This document shows, piece after piece, positions 38,082 through 47,776 of a stretch of 64,000 nucleotides of DNA. Each line of letters begins with the position of its first letter. Positions within the stretch are counted from its first letter, which is position 1. The translations under genes were made by a program, and so were the position numbers. The notes beneath the pieces were generated by a model, which saw only the letters and a program-made list of their open reading frames with translations, searched no databases and was not told where the DNA came from. This stretch comes from Agaricus subrufescens (taxonomy: Eukaryota; Basidiomycota; Agaricomycetes; Agaricales; Agaricaceae). The stretch spans positions 248,001-312,000 of the forward strand of contig CM057065.1 in assembly GCA_029945375.1 (NCBI GenBank). The letters run 5' to 3'.

Positions 38082-38538
38082 TGTCGAAACAGCACCGTAG
38101 CTTGCGCAATGGCAGGGACTCGATTACACACCTGTAGAGAATATAGATATACTGAATAGAACTTTGTAAGTCTTTCAGATAGATTGTAGACGAAATATGT
38201 GAGAGATATTCGAGCTGTCTTTCATATTCATAACATAGAGCTTATATACATGTAGCATAAGTTTGATATAGATAAAGTGACGAGTAGATCGTCTCATAAG
38301 ATGTGGTGCAAGGTAGACATTAATCTCGAGCAGCATAAGCAGCTCGAGACGATTGGTCGGAATATTAATGAGGGTCTACTAGTAGCTTAGTAGAATTCCG
38401 GATATGCGTTCCAAGAATGATCTGGAACGTTCTAATTGTTCCTACTATGTGTGGGGACTTAGTCAGACGTTATAATAGAGTCCCGGATGTTTAATGTGTG
38501 ATGGGTATTCGGGGGAAGTCAGTAGTCTGACTTTAACA
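38082..38538 (-). repeat. Copia 5' LTR
   Basis: 457 bp, TG...CA. On the minus strand the U3-like side includes CTATTATAACG, a TATA-like stretch. The single position where this copy has the CpG-derived base is 38310. Confidence 0.95.
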
Positions 38539-38543
38539 TGGAT
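38539..38543. repeat. Copia target-site duplication, right copy
   Basis: TGGAT, matching 32138-32142. Confidence 0.9.
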
Positions 38544-38642
38544 CGCTCATACCGTGGCTTGTGGGCTGAAGAAACACAGTGTATTCCAATAATGCGCTAC
38601 TTTTTCACCAGGATGATGAAAGTAAGAGGCAAAAGAGGAATG
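38544..38642 (-). other. LINE 5' end: leader and first codons of ORF1
   Basis: The minus strand reads from the target duplication into about 90 bp of leader, then ATG at 38550 (MSD...), which continues across the copia insertion into ORF1. It marks the true 5' end of the LINE. Confidence 0.75.
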
Positions 38643-38657
38643 ACGTGAGACCTAGGT
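38643..38657. repeat. LINE target-site duplication, right copy
   Basis: ACGTGAGACCTAGGT, identical to 24206-24220. The sequence that follows (GTGTGACAAATGTCG) continues the kinase-array spacer that was cut at 24205. Confidence 0.9.
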
Positions 38658-38760
38658 GTGACAAATGTCGAGCTTTTAATCAACGCACGTCATGTGTTGA
38701 GTGAGTGACCCTGATCTACGATTTGATACGCATCGTGATGCATGGTTTGAACCATAGTTA

Positions 38761-40347
38761 ATGCACCAGCCCAGAGAGCAAGAACCAACATTGTTGAATA
38801 TGTCTCAACTGAAAGAGGTAAGTGGAGTAAACCAACGGAGCTTGTGTCTGCCCTCTCTGATTAAAATTTTACCTTGTGTAGATTGTGGTGTCACTTTCAG
38901 ATATATTGCTGGACGACAAAAAGAGGGAGGCACTATTTAAATTAAGAGGCTGCCATGCTCAATGTTTGATTGACTTTGTCGATTACGTGCGCTATCGTGT
39001 TCTCATCCCCAAAAATTGTCATTTGACAATGGCTAGTTTCTTTCAGATCCTGAAGCCCGGAGTACGATAGACCCTCAGCTGCTCCAGCTGCCTGTGACTG
39101 TCTTAAGCAGACTCTGTGAAGTATCTACGTTACATCCTACCAGTTTTGTTCTCAGCGGCATCCGGGATGTGTCCTTGAAGTTGGTAGGAGGCTTTTGCAA
39201 TGTCTACCAGGGACGTTATAATAGGCAACATACTTGCCTGAAGGAGATACACATAAACCTGGTGCAAGATCGACATAAGTTACTAAAGGTATAAAGTCAC
39301 CACTCATACTTGTAACTGCTAACTTACCATGTACCAATAGACATTCGCTAGAGAGACAATTCTTTGGAGTCAACTTGACCATCCTAACATCGTGCCATTC
39401 TACGGAGTTTTCGAATTGAAGAGGAAAGAACGGATTTGCTTCGTGACGCCCTGGATGAAGAATTCCGATATCAAGGCATATCTGCGGTGCGCGCCCAAAG
39501 CTCCACGGATGCCATTTGTTAGTTTTCTTTTGCTTCGATCCTTACGTACATTTGCCCACGCTCTTTCAAGATCTATGACATCATAAATGGCCTCCAGTAC
39601 CTCCATGCCATGAATATTATTCATGGGGATCTTACAGCGGTCAAAATTCTATACGAAATTATTTACTTCTATGTTGCTTACTAAAATTCTTAGCGCAAGG
39701 TCCTGATTGATGACAATCTAAACGCTTGCTTGACAGACTTCGGGATATCAAGTGTTGTAGCTGGACGTAATATGTCAACTCTTCGTTGGGCTTCTCCTGA
39801 GCGCTTAGAACATGATGCACCTATGACTCGTGAAAGTGATATATGGGCATTTGGATGCATATGGTACGAGGTGTGCACTAACTGACCTTCATATTACACG
39901 TATCGACAATTTACATTCAACCCATCTTCATCTTACGCATTAGGTCATGACTGGAAAAGTATTGTTTCCAGGGTCTTCCGACTTTGGAGCACTCCGCAGG
40001 TTGATCCAAGGAGAACCACCAGCTCAGCTTGAGGACGCGAAACTTGATGCGAACGAGGATTTGAACACAAAATTGCGTGAATTATTGGGAAAATGTTGGT
40101 CATTTAAACCAAAGGAACGTCCTGAATGCTCAGAACTTTTACGGGAAATCTGGAATGTCCCCACCGCACACCGAGATTCTAGTCACGTCGCCACACCAAA
40201 GAGACATAGTCGCCCTGGATTTCAACTCAGAGCTCCAGGATCAAGTTTTTCAAGTAACTTAGGCCGGGGGAAGAAGATTTTAGATGATCTTTATCACGGT
40301 TCGCTACACCAATTTCATATTCACGATTTTCTTTTTTAGGAAACTGA
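38761..40347 (+). CDS. Kinase-like protein 1 (probable pseudokinase)
   Basis: Eight exons with consistent phases give about 399 aa: 38761-38817, 38882-38986, 39037-39288, 39341-39517, 39571-39639, 39694-39870, 39944-40298 and 40340-40347. The fold is a Ser/Thr or Tyr-like protein kinase. A glycine loop (VGGFCNVYQG) and ATP-site lysine CLKEI (about residue 123) come first, then HPNIVPFYGVF and WMKNSDIKAYL. The catalytic loop is HGDLTARK at 215-222, then DFG at 235-237, then RWASPE, DIWAFGCIWYE and a C-lobe ending LLGKCWSFKPKERPECSELLREI. The catalytic-loop Lys is Thr and the metal-binding Asn is Lys, so phosphotransfer is doubtful. The N-terminal about 85 residues are conserved in all copies and of unknown role. 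Confidence 0.85.
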
Positions 40348-40884
40348 TCAGCGTTTTTGGTAGGGATTCCAGTGGTTCAGAATGATTCCAACGCATTACG
40401 CTGAAGCAACTTCGGTCAATACTGATCAACTGGATCCGGATTGAAACTTCTAAGGTGGTGAATGGAGTGCAGTGCAGAGGGCTGACAATGATTCTTGAGA
40501 AATTTGTTGTCGAGTGATTCCAAAACTTTCTTAAGTCACTTATGCCTTGTCTTGGACCACTTTCTGCTACTACGAGTAGGATTGCGCGCATGAGCTTGTC
40601 TAAAGCCCGTCTTGTTTTTTTTCTTGAATTACATCTATATATCACGATTGTATACTATTCCCCTCCTGATTGAAGAAACTAATATCTCTTTGTTAGGGTG
40701 TTAGACTGACCGCTTTAGCACTTACTTGACTAACGTGATGTTGATGACTGCCTGATGGGAGTCAGGCGTGACAAATGCCGAAGACAGAGGCGCTAATCAA
40801 TGCAGGTCATGTGCTGAGCAAGTGACCCTCATCTAGTATCTACGATTTGATACGCATCGTGATGCGTGGTTGGAACCATTGTTG
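40348..40884. other. Spacer between kinase-like genes 1 and 2
   Basis: Repeated spacer of the array with no gene. It includes the 'gaccgctttagcacttacttgactaacgtgatg' type sequence that was the LINE target in another copy. Confidence 0.6.
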
Positions 40885-42460
40885 ATGCACCAGCCCATAG
40901 AGCAAGAACCAACATTGTTGAATATGTCTCAATTCAAGGAGGTCAGTGAAGTAATCCAACGAAGCCTATATCTGTCCTCTCTGATGAAAGGTTTACCCTG
41001 TGCAGATTGTGGTGTCTCTTTCAGATATATTGCAGGACGACACAAAGAGGGAAGCGCTGTTTAAATTGAGAGGTTACCATGCTCAATGTTTGATTGACTT
41101 CTTGGATTATGTACGTGATCGTGTTCTGCTTCCTATCATACTCATTTGACAATGTGCAGTTTCTTTCTGATCCTGAACTTCGGAGTACAACAGACCCTCA
41201 GCAACTACAGTTATCCGTGACCGTATTAAGCAGACTCTGTGAAGTTTCAATATCACACCCTACCAGTTATTTTCTCAGTGGCATCCGGGGTGTATCCTTG
41301 AGGATGGTAGGACGCTTTTGCGATACCTATCAGGGGCGTTACGATAGGCAGCATCTTTGCCTGAAGGTGATACAGGTAAACCAGGTGCAAGATCGACATG
41401 AGTTATTAAAAGTTTGGAGTCACCAGTTATACTTTCAATTGCTAACTTACTGACATATAACAATAGGCTTTCGCCAGGGAAACAGTCTTTTGGAACCAAC
41501 TCAACCATCCCAACATCGTGCCATTCTACGGGATTTTCGGTTTGAACAGGGAAGAATGGATCCGCTTTGTGTCGCCCTGGATGAAGAATTCCGATATCAA
41601 GGCGTATCTGCGGGATGTGCCTACAGCTCCACGGATGCCATTCGTTAGTTTCCTTTTGCTTCAATTCCCACGTACATTTGCCTACGCTCTTTCAAGATCC
41701 ATGACATTATCAATGGTCTCCAGTACCTTCACGCCATGAACATTCTTCATGGGGACCTTACGGTGGTCAGGTTTACAAGGAATTTTTTGCTTTCGCATTA
41801 CTTACTTACATATGTAGCGCAAGATCCTCATTGATGACCATCTCAATGCCTGCTTAGCGGATTTCGGGATATCAAGTATTGTAGCGGCTGAACGCTTGAA
41901 TTCCACTGTTCGTTGGGGCTCTCCTGAGTGTTTGAAGAATGCACCTATGACTCGTGAAAGTGATGTATGGGCATTTGGATGCATATGGTACGAGGTACGC
42001 ACCAGCTAACCTTCATATTACATACATGTGTCGACAATTTGTATTCAAATTACTTAGGTCATGACCGGGAGGTTACCGTTTGCAGGATCTTCTGACTTTG
42101 AAGTGATTTCCAAGTTGACGAAAGGGGAACCACCAGCTCAACTTGAGGACGCGAAACTTGATACAAACGGGGATCTGAACACGAAGTTACGTGGACTGTT
42201 GGGGAAATGTTGGTCGTTTAAACCAGAGGAACGTCCTGGATGCTCAGAAATCATACGAGAAATCAGAAATATCCCCGCTGCACACCGGGGTCCTAGTCAC
42301 GTCACCACACCAAAAAGGCCTAGTCGCCCTGGATTTCAACTCAGAGCCCCGGGATCGAAAATTTCAAGTAACTTGAACCGGGGGAAGAAGATTTTAGATG
42401 ATCTTTATCGTGGTCCGTGACAACAATTTAATGTTTGTATTTTTTTCCCTAGGAGACTAA
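40885..42460 (+). CDS. Kinase-like protein 2 (probable pseudokinase)
   Basis: Same eight-exon structure and 399-aa length as gene 1: 40885-40941, 41006-41110, 41160-41411, 41467-41643, 41697-41765, 41818-41994, 42058-42412 and 42453-42460. The glycine loop is degraded (VGRFCDTYQG). The ATP-site lysine is kept in CLKVI. The catalytic loop is HGDLTVRK (Thr for Lys, Lys for Asn). DFG is kept (LADFGISSIV) and the APE-like motif is SPECL. The C-terminal tail RPGFQLRAPGSKISSNLNRG is shared by all copies. Likely a signalling or scaffold pseudokinase; partners unknown. Confidence 0.85.
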
Positions 42461-43088
42461 TCAGCATCTATGGTAGGGATTCAAGTGGTTCAGGATGATT
42501 CCAATGCATTACGCTGAAATAACTTCAGTCAATCCTGATCAACTGGACGGGTTGACGGTGACCCATGAGGAATTATTGACAAGTGATTCCAAATACTTTT
42601 TCAGTCTTTTTCAGTCAACTTATGCTTTGTTTTGGACCACTTTTGGCTACTGCAAATAGGATTGCGCGTACGAGCTTACCTAGAGCCCGTCTTTCTTTTT
42701 TCTCAGATCATGTCTACATACTACGACTGTATGCTATTCCCCTCGCCGCCAGGACGGTGTGAAGTTGCTAAAGGGAGGAACGACACCTCCCCATCAAGAC
42801 CCCCATTTCTTGAAAAATACGGAAATCGACCAGACCAACGGGACAGGCAGCCCATGGCGAAGCGTAAACTGGAGGGAAGCTACAAAAGTCCCCTCCCGAA
42901 GGAAGAAACCAATATCACTGTTAGGCTGACCGTTTTAGCACTCACTTGGCTAACGTGATGTTGATGACTTGCTGATGGGAGTCAGGTGTGACAAATGCCG
43001 AAGAGCTTGAGATGCACGTCATGTGCTGAGCAAGTGACCTCATCTATGACTTGATACACATCCTGACACACGGTTTGGACCGTTGTTA
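42461..43088. other. Spacer between kinase-like genes 2 and 3
   Basis: Array spacer, no gene. A small open frame around 42632-42958 recurs in the spacer after gene 3 (61312-61709) but is not preserved in length, so it is treated as non-coding repeat. Confidence 0.6.
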
Positions 43089-44144
43089 ATGCGCCAGCCC
43101 ATAGAGCAAGAACCAACATTGTTGAATATGTCTCAATTCAACGAGGTAAGTGGAGTAAACCAATGAAGCCTGTATCTGTCCCCTCTGATGAACGATTTAT
43201 CTTGTGTAGATTGTGGTGCTGCTTTCAGATATATTGCGAGATGAAACAATGAGGGAAGGACTATTTAAATTCAGGGGTTATCATGCTCAATGTTTGATTG
43301 ACTTCTTGGATTATGTGCGTGATCATGTTCTCATCAAGAATTAGCATTTGACAATGTCTAGTTTCTTTCAGATCCTGAACTTCGGAGTACAATAGACCCA
43401 CAGCTGCTCCAGCTGTCTGTGGCCGCCTTGGGCAGACTCTGTGAAGTTTCAATATTACACCCTACCAATTATGTTCTCAGTGGCATCCGAGATGTGGCCT
43501 TGAAGTGGGTAGGAGGTCTTTGCGATGTTTACCAGGGACGTTACAATAGGCAACATCTTTGCCTCAAGGTGATACAGGTAGATCATATGCAAGAGCGACA
43601 TCAGGCAATTAAGGTACGAAATCACCGGTCCTGCTTCTAGCTGCTTACTTATCGCCATGTGCTAATAGGAATTCTGTAGGGAAACAATCTTCTGGAATCA
43701 ACTCGCCCATCCCAACATTGTGCCGTTCTATGGTATCTTTGATTTAAACAGGAGAGAACGGCTTTGCTTCGTGTCGCCCTGGATGAAGAATCTAGATATC
43801 AAGGCATATCTGCGAAGTGCGCCTAAAGCTCCACGGATACCATTTGTTAGTTTCTTTTGCTTTTATCCCTAACATAGAAATGCCCGCGTTCTTTCAAGAT
43901 TTATGACATTATCAATGGTCTCCAGTACCTTCACACTATGAACATCATTCATGGGGACCTTACAGTGGTCATTATTCTACACGAAATTATTTGCTTCTGT
44001 GTCACTGACTAGCTTTTTTAGCGGAAGGTCCAAATCGACGACTATTTAAATGCTTGCTTAACAGACTTCGGGATATCAACTGTTGTAGCAGCTAAAGGCC
44101 TTGACTTTACCGCACGTTGGACTTCTCCTGAGCGTTTGGAGGAT
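43089..44144 (+). pseudogene. Kinase-like gene 3, 5' part (split by DNA transposon)
   Basis: Exons 43089-43145, 43210-43314, 43362-43613, 43669-43845, 43899-43967 and the first 123 nt of exon 6 (44022-44144). The coding frame is undamaged: CLKVI lysine kept, catalytic loop HGDLTVRK, and TDFGISTVV. The frame then runs into the 16.5-kb element after the codons for ERLED. Transcription would have to cross the element, so the gene is presumed inactive in this allele. Confidence 0.88.
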
Positions 44145-44992
44145 GTCGGAAAATTCTAAACGGGGTATTTAGGTGAAACTCCCTGAACTACCCTTTTAAG
44201 GCCTTGCCGGCCGGCTCTAGTACCTAAATATTTACCGTAACCACAATTATGTCTTTTTACCACACTGTACGTACAATAATGTTTGGTTCTGTCTGAATAG
44301 ATCTTAACAGACTAAATAAACCCTAAATATGGAATGTGAGGGGGACCTACCCTCGAAAAATAGTTAAGCCTTAACCGTGACCGGTAAGACTTATGGAACT
44401 GAGTTACAGTGCCAACATATCAATGCTACAACATGACGTATCTGTAAACGAAACAGATACATGTTTGTCATCCATCAGTGTCAGTGCATTGGCGCCATGT
44501 ATATTTTAAACCAAGGTTTCAAAATAGATTAGATGTTATGATGATTTCACAAAAAGAAAGGCGGCGCTATGAGCTACAAGTCGAGATTCAATAAGCGGTC
44601 ACCGCAGATGTAATGAGGCGAGCAGTGCAAGCTCATTTTGTCAATTTAGGCCGACTACTACGAAACGCGGACTGAGAACGCGTAATTTCCTTCCACTCGT
44701 TCTTCTCCATGGTAAGATTCCTTGTTAATACCTCCTTTAAAAGTCGGCGGTACATTAGAATGTTTTGGGGCGTGTATACCCCCTACATGGCGGCCGTAGC
44801 TGTCAAACACACGAAGGGTTGCATGAGAGTGGTTTGAAACGGAACCAGGGCAACCAGAGCGGTGAAACCCACATCTGGTGGGAGATAAGAGATCATAATA
44901 AAAAGATAAAAGGACTAACCACGAACCTGATTTGGCACCAAAGAGTGCCCGCAACCTTTTTTTTTTTTGCATATGTCGTTACCTTCGGCCAT
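44145..44992. other. Left terminal region of the Plavaka element
   Basis: Non-coding. Holds the left inverted repeat (44145-44165), a GCCGGCCGGC palindrome near 44209, and CCTAAA/TTTAGG words shared with the right end. An imperfect hairpin lies near 44440-44465 (GTATCTG...CAGATAC). Confidence 0.6.
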
Positions 44993-45204
44993 ATTTCCTT
45001 CAAACCACGTTGTATAGCGTCATCCAATTCACTCATATTGGTACTCGATGACGCTAAGCGATAAACCCGGACCACTTGCTGATCGAAGTTGGCTGCAGGT
45101 GTCGGAACGAAAGTAACCCAGCGAATAAAACATCGTGGGTTGTTGCAGAGGTGGGTGCGGAGATGCCTATAAAGGTTCTGCATTTGACGGGCTGCAACGT
45201 ACAA
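44993..45204 (-). CDS. Possible exon of an unidentified minus-strand gene
   Basis: The open frame reads RQMQNLYRHLRTHLCNNPRC, then FIRWVTFVPTPAANFDQQVV, then SELDDAIQRGLKEIWPK. It ends at a plausible donor (AAG|GTAACG). Composition looks coding but I recognise no family and cannot join it securely to other exons. It could be the 3' part of the SPT7-like gene upstream or an independent remnant. Confidence 0.3.
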
Positions 45205-45547
45205 CGGAGATGGCAGTCGAGGGAGGGAAGATAATGGTCAGTGTGAGTGAAAGAATGAGGCTAAACACGGACGTGCCTTAGGGATTTATCAGCTCAAATA
45301 GTAGCGTACAAAAGCTGAGGACAACTTCAAGATAAACGCGAGTGTCCTACTTCATATATTCTTCAAGTTGAGCAGACAGATGCACGGCGGTACTTTGAGT
45401 ACACCTCCCAGGTAAATGCATCGCATTTGGCGACAAGATCAACACGACATTATATGTGGGTACGTAGGTACGCTCCAAATCCACCCTCTCAATTTCTTTA
45501 ATACTCATCCTTAAGCTTTGTCAATGTTGTACGAAGAGCCTCGGAAT

Positions 45548-45769
45548 CTATGGAACGGTCATAGAGCCTGAGGCTTTTCCATTGCATGGCTGTATACCGT
45601 TGTTGGTCCAAATGCACACCCAACTCTTAGTCTGCTTTTTGACATGTTCGGCATCAATACCTACCTGTCTGTTGAAACGATTTCCGAACTCCCGCACCAC
45701 TTGTGAGCTCAGTTGAAATTGTGAAAGCGCATACATTATTGATTCGTTGTGCTTAATATTGGATACCAC
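45548..45769 (-). CDS. Possible exon of an unidentified minus-strand gene
   Basis: The open frame contains SSQVVREFGNRFNRQVGIDA, then EHVKKQTKSWVCIWTNNG, and stops at 45548. Codon use looks protein-like; no domain is recognised. It lies between the exon at 45204 and the bromodomain fragment on the same strand. Confidence 0.3.
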   Translation of the reverse strand: MVSNIKHNESIMYALSQFQLSSQVVREFGNRFNRQVGIDAEHVKKQTKSWVCIWTNNGIQPCNGKASGSMTVP

Positions 45770-46002
45770 CAGAAAACCCAGAGCGCGTAGCGAATGTGAT
45801 CGATGAATGATTTATGGAAAGATTTGGATTTTTGCTTGTGCACTGTAACACAGAGCGGAGATCATTGAGGGCAGCGCAGACTTTGTCAGGCACTATACCT
45901 CACCAACTGCGCAGCAAGGTACGAAGCCCCTACATACAACGAGCGCGGTAACTCATTCGAAAATTTGTCATGAGATATGGAAGTAGGGCGAAGATGCCGT
46001 TT

Positions 46003-47085
46003 CTAGATCCTTCTTACACCCAAGGGTAGTCTATGACTTGGTAGCTGTCTGCGGCCACTAGCCGTCTTATGATACAAAAGGCAGGAGGGGCAATGGGGTG
46101 CGGTCCCCTCCAAACAGATGTTTGAGACGATGACAGAAGGCCTATCGTGTGACAAGTAGGAGTTTCTGGCATAGGAGTGCGTTAGGCGAAGAGAGTACAT
46201 GGACGGTGGAGCTACATCTTCTGGCCCATCCGTATCTGGCAAAGCTAAATCCTTCAATTTTCTGTAAGACTTGGTGATTAGGTTTCTTGAATTCCAATAT
46301 AACGTCTTAGTCCAATTCGTAGAAGGTACCCATTCCCTCCGGCGTTCGGACGATAGCAGGACTTTCTTCAAATTGAAAGGGGATAATGGATGCCGTGATA
46401 GGGAGCTCGAGGACGAGGATTTGACAGTCGCTAGACCCGGGGTGCTGGTTTTTATCGAAGAATATGAGGGAGAGTGAGTGTGGGTTCGACTTGTGCCATT
46501 CACTTTGGGTAAATATCTGGTGCCAAGCTCTGGTGGAATGTATGGGTCGGCGCGCTCGCATTGATCGGTGACGTGATTGGACAAACGTTCCGTCTTTGCT
46601 TTGAGCCGTTTGACGCATTGCCTGAGGGGATGATTCTAACCACTGTTCTCAGCGCCCAGGAAAAACAACATTAGACCTCAAGACGCACCTCAGAGGCATT
46701 ATACGTATAGTAATTTGACCATATAAGCTCCAGGTCGTCTTTGAACTCGCGCTTATGTTTGTAATCCTTCAATTTGACCTTCTTCTGCATTGTTTGAAAG
46801 TCCATTGGGTTTGAAATGACTAATTGGAGTTGTCCGTCAGTGCATGATGTGAGATGCGATCAATGGTTAATAACAAACCGTCATAGTAGTCTGGAACTTC
46901 GGCCTTGGACACCGACTTCAAGAATGCATCTGCATCACGGTTATCCTGGAGAAACAATACCATGAGTGTAGTGTATGTCGCGAGGGTGGTGGGGCACGGA
47001 CGAGGGTCACAGTCTTAAGGTCTGCCAACACCCCATCTAGGGCATCATAAAATGGGTCTGGGGGCTTGTTGTCGACGCTCTGCTT
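46003..47085 (-). pseudogene. SPT7-like bromodomain gene fragment carried in the transposon
   Basis: Exons 47085-47002, 46945-46879, 46819-46689 and 46635-46003 join with consistent phases across GT...AG introns. The product includes PFYDALDGVLADLKTVTL, DNRDADAFLKSVSKAEVPDYYD, NPMDFQTMQKKVKLKDYKHK and EFKDDLELIWSNYYTYNASE. This is the bromodomain with the acetyl-lysine-binding Asn in YNASE, closest in my judgement to fungal SPT7 of the SAGA complex. HPLRQCVKRLKAKTERL and DPYIPPELG follow, also SPT7-like. After about 46,460 the similarity stops and an unfamiliar tail runs to 46003. The N-terminal part and the SPT7 histone-fold region are not found, so this looks like a captured, truncated host gene. 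Confidence 0.7.
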
Positions 47086-47776
47086 CTAGATTGCACTAGT
47101 TAGCGGGGGATATAGTGGCCTGTGTATCGATTGCACTCGCAGAAAGAAGGGCATACAAGAATGAATTGACGAAGTTGAAGGACAACGTGGGATGATAGGG
47201 AGGAGCAGACGGAGGAGCCACAGGCGACCGAGTTTGATAGAGGGCTTGGGTATCACAGTGTCAGACCGAGAAATGCAAAACAAAAGAGGCAATGTCATTG
47301 CATCATAGTGGTCGATAGATGTCGCAAGCACCGTCGGATCCTTGCAAGAGAATGTTGATTCCCATATAAAGCAATCGGTAACCTCATAACTTCAATACAT
47401 AGTCGTTCCAAACGACCATATTCCACATAATGGTCAACCCAGTCATCATTTGAAGAAGTGCTTGTACTTACATGACCGACCTGTGGGCTCGTTTGACCTT
47501 TTAATCCCAAGAAATTGAAAACGGGCACTCGTAGCATTCAGTGCTATCTTATAGCACCATTCCGTCAATCGCTCACAACATACCAGCCAAATAGCATATA
47601 TAACATTATGTAATTACTAGAGAAGCATATAATGGGCATTAGCAGGAGATAACTTGAAAGATAGAAACTTACCACAAGAGTATGAGCTCAGGGACATACG
47701 TAAGTAAATATATAAAAAAGAGTATTAGTCGCCCCGAGTTTGCAAGAAAAAAATGCCGATGAAACAGTCCCACACT
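47086..47776 (-). other. Region upstream of the bromodomain fragment
   Basis: Possible 5' exons on the minus strand (for example HYVEYGRLERLCIEVMRLP around 47330-47450) but no reliable model. It separates the bromodomain fragment from the 3' end of the 912-aa gene. Confidence 0.35.

Larger units (their letters stand above)
32143..38538 (-). mobile_element. Ty1/copia LTR retrotransposon, 6396 bp
   Basis: Two 457-bp LTRs (TG...CA) flank a minus-strand gag-pol with the copia order protease, integrase, reverse transcriptase, RNase H. The 5-bp TGGAT duplication is perfect. The LTRs differ at only 4 positions, so insertion is recent relative to the host LINE. A purine-rich tract (GCGAGGGGGAG on the minus strand) abuts the 3' LTR at 32600-32611. 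GGTTATGGGCCCC abuts the 5' LTR as a primer-binding-site candidate. One in-frame TGA separates reverse transcriptase from RNase H, so this copy is probably non-autonomous now. Confidence 0.95.
24221..38642 (-). mobile_element. Non-LTR retrotransposon (LINE, Tad-like), carrying a nested copia element
   Basis: Minus-strand LINE of about 8.0 kb once the nested copia element is removed. Order 5' to 3' on the minus strand: short 5' leader (38642-38551), ORF1 with CCHC knuckles, ORF2 with endonuclease, reverse transcriptase, an RNase H-like region and a C-terminal Cys/His motif, 3' UTR, and an A-rich tail (24230-24221). A perfect 15-bp target duplication marks both ends, so the insertion is full length and used target-primed reverse transcription. 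It is inactive now: ORF1 is interrupted, and there are two G-tract frameshifts and three TGA stops. A fungal Tad-like clade is likely from the EN-RT-RNase H order but not proven. Confidence 0.88.

Noticed and set aside
42632..42958. 108-codon open frame in the kinase spacers (also at 61312-61709)
   Set aside because: Similar DNA occurs in several spacers, but length, start and frame are not preserved.
46271..46618. Plus-strand open frame opposite the bromodomain fragment
   Set aside because: The minus strand carries phase-consistent exons with a recognisable bromodomain; the plus frame is antisense shadow.
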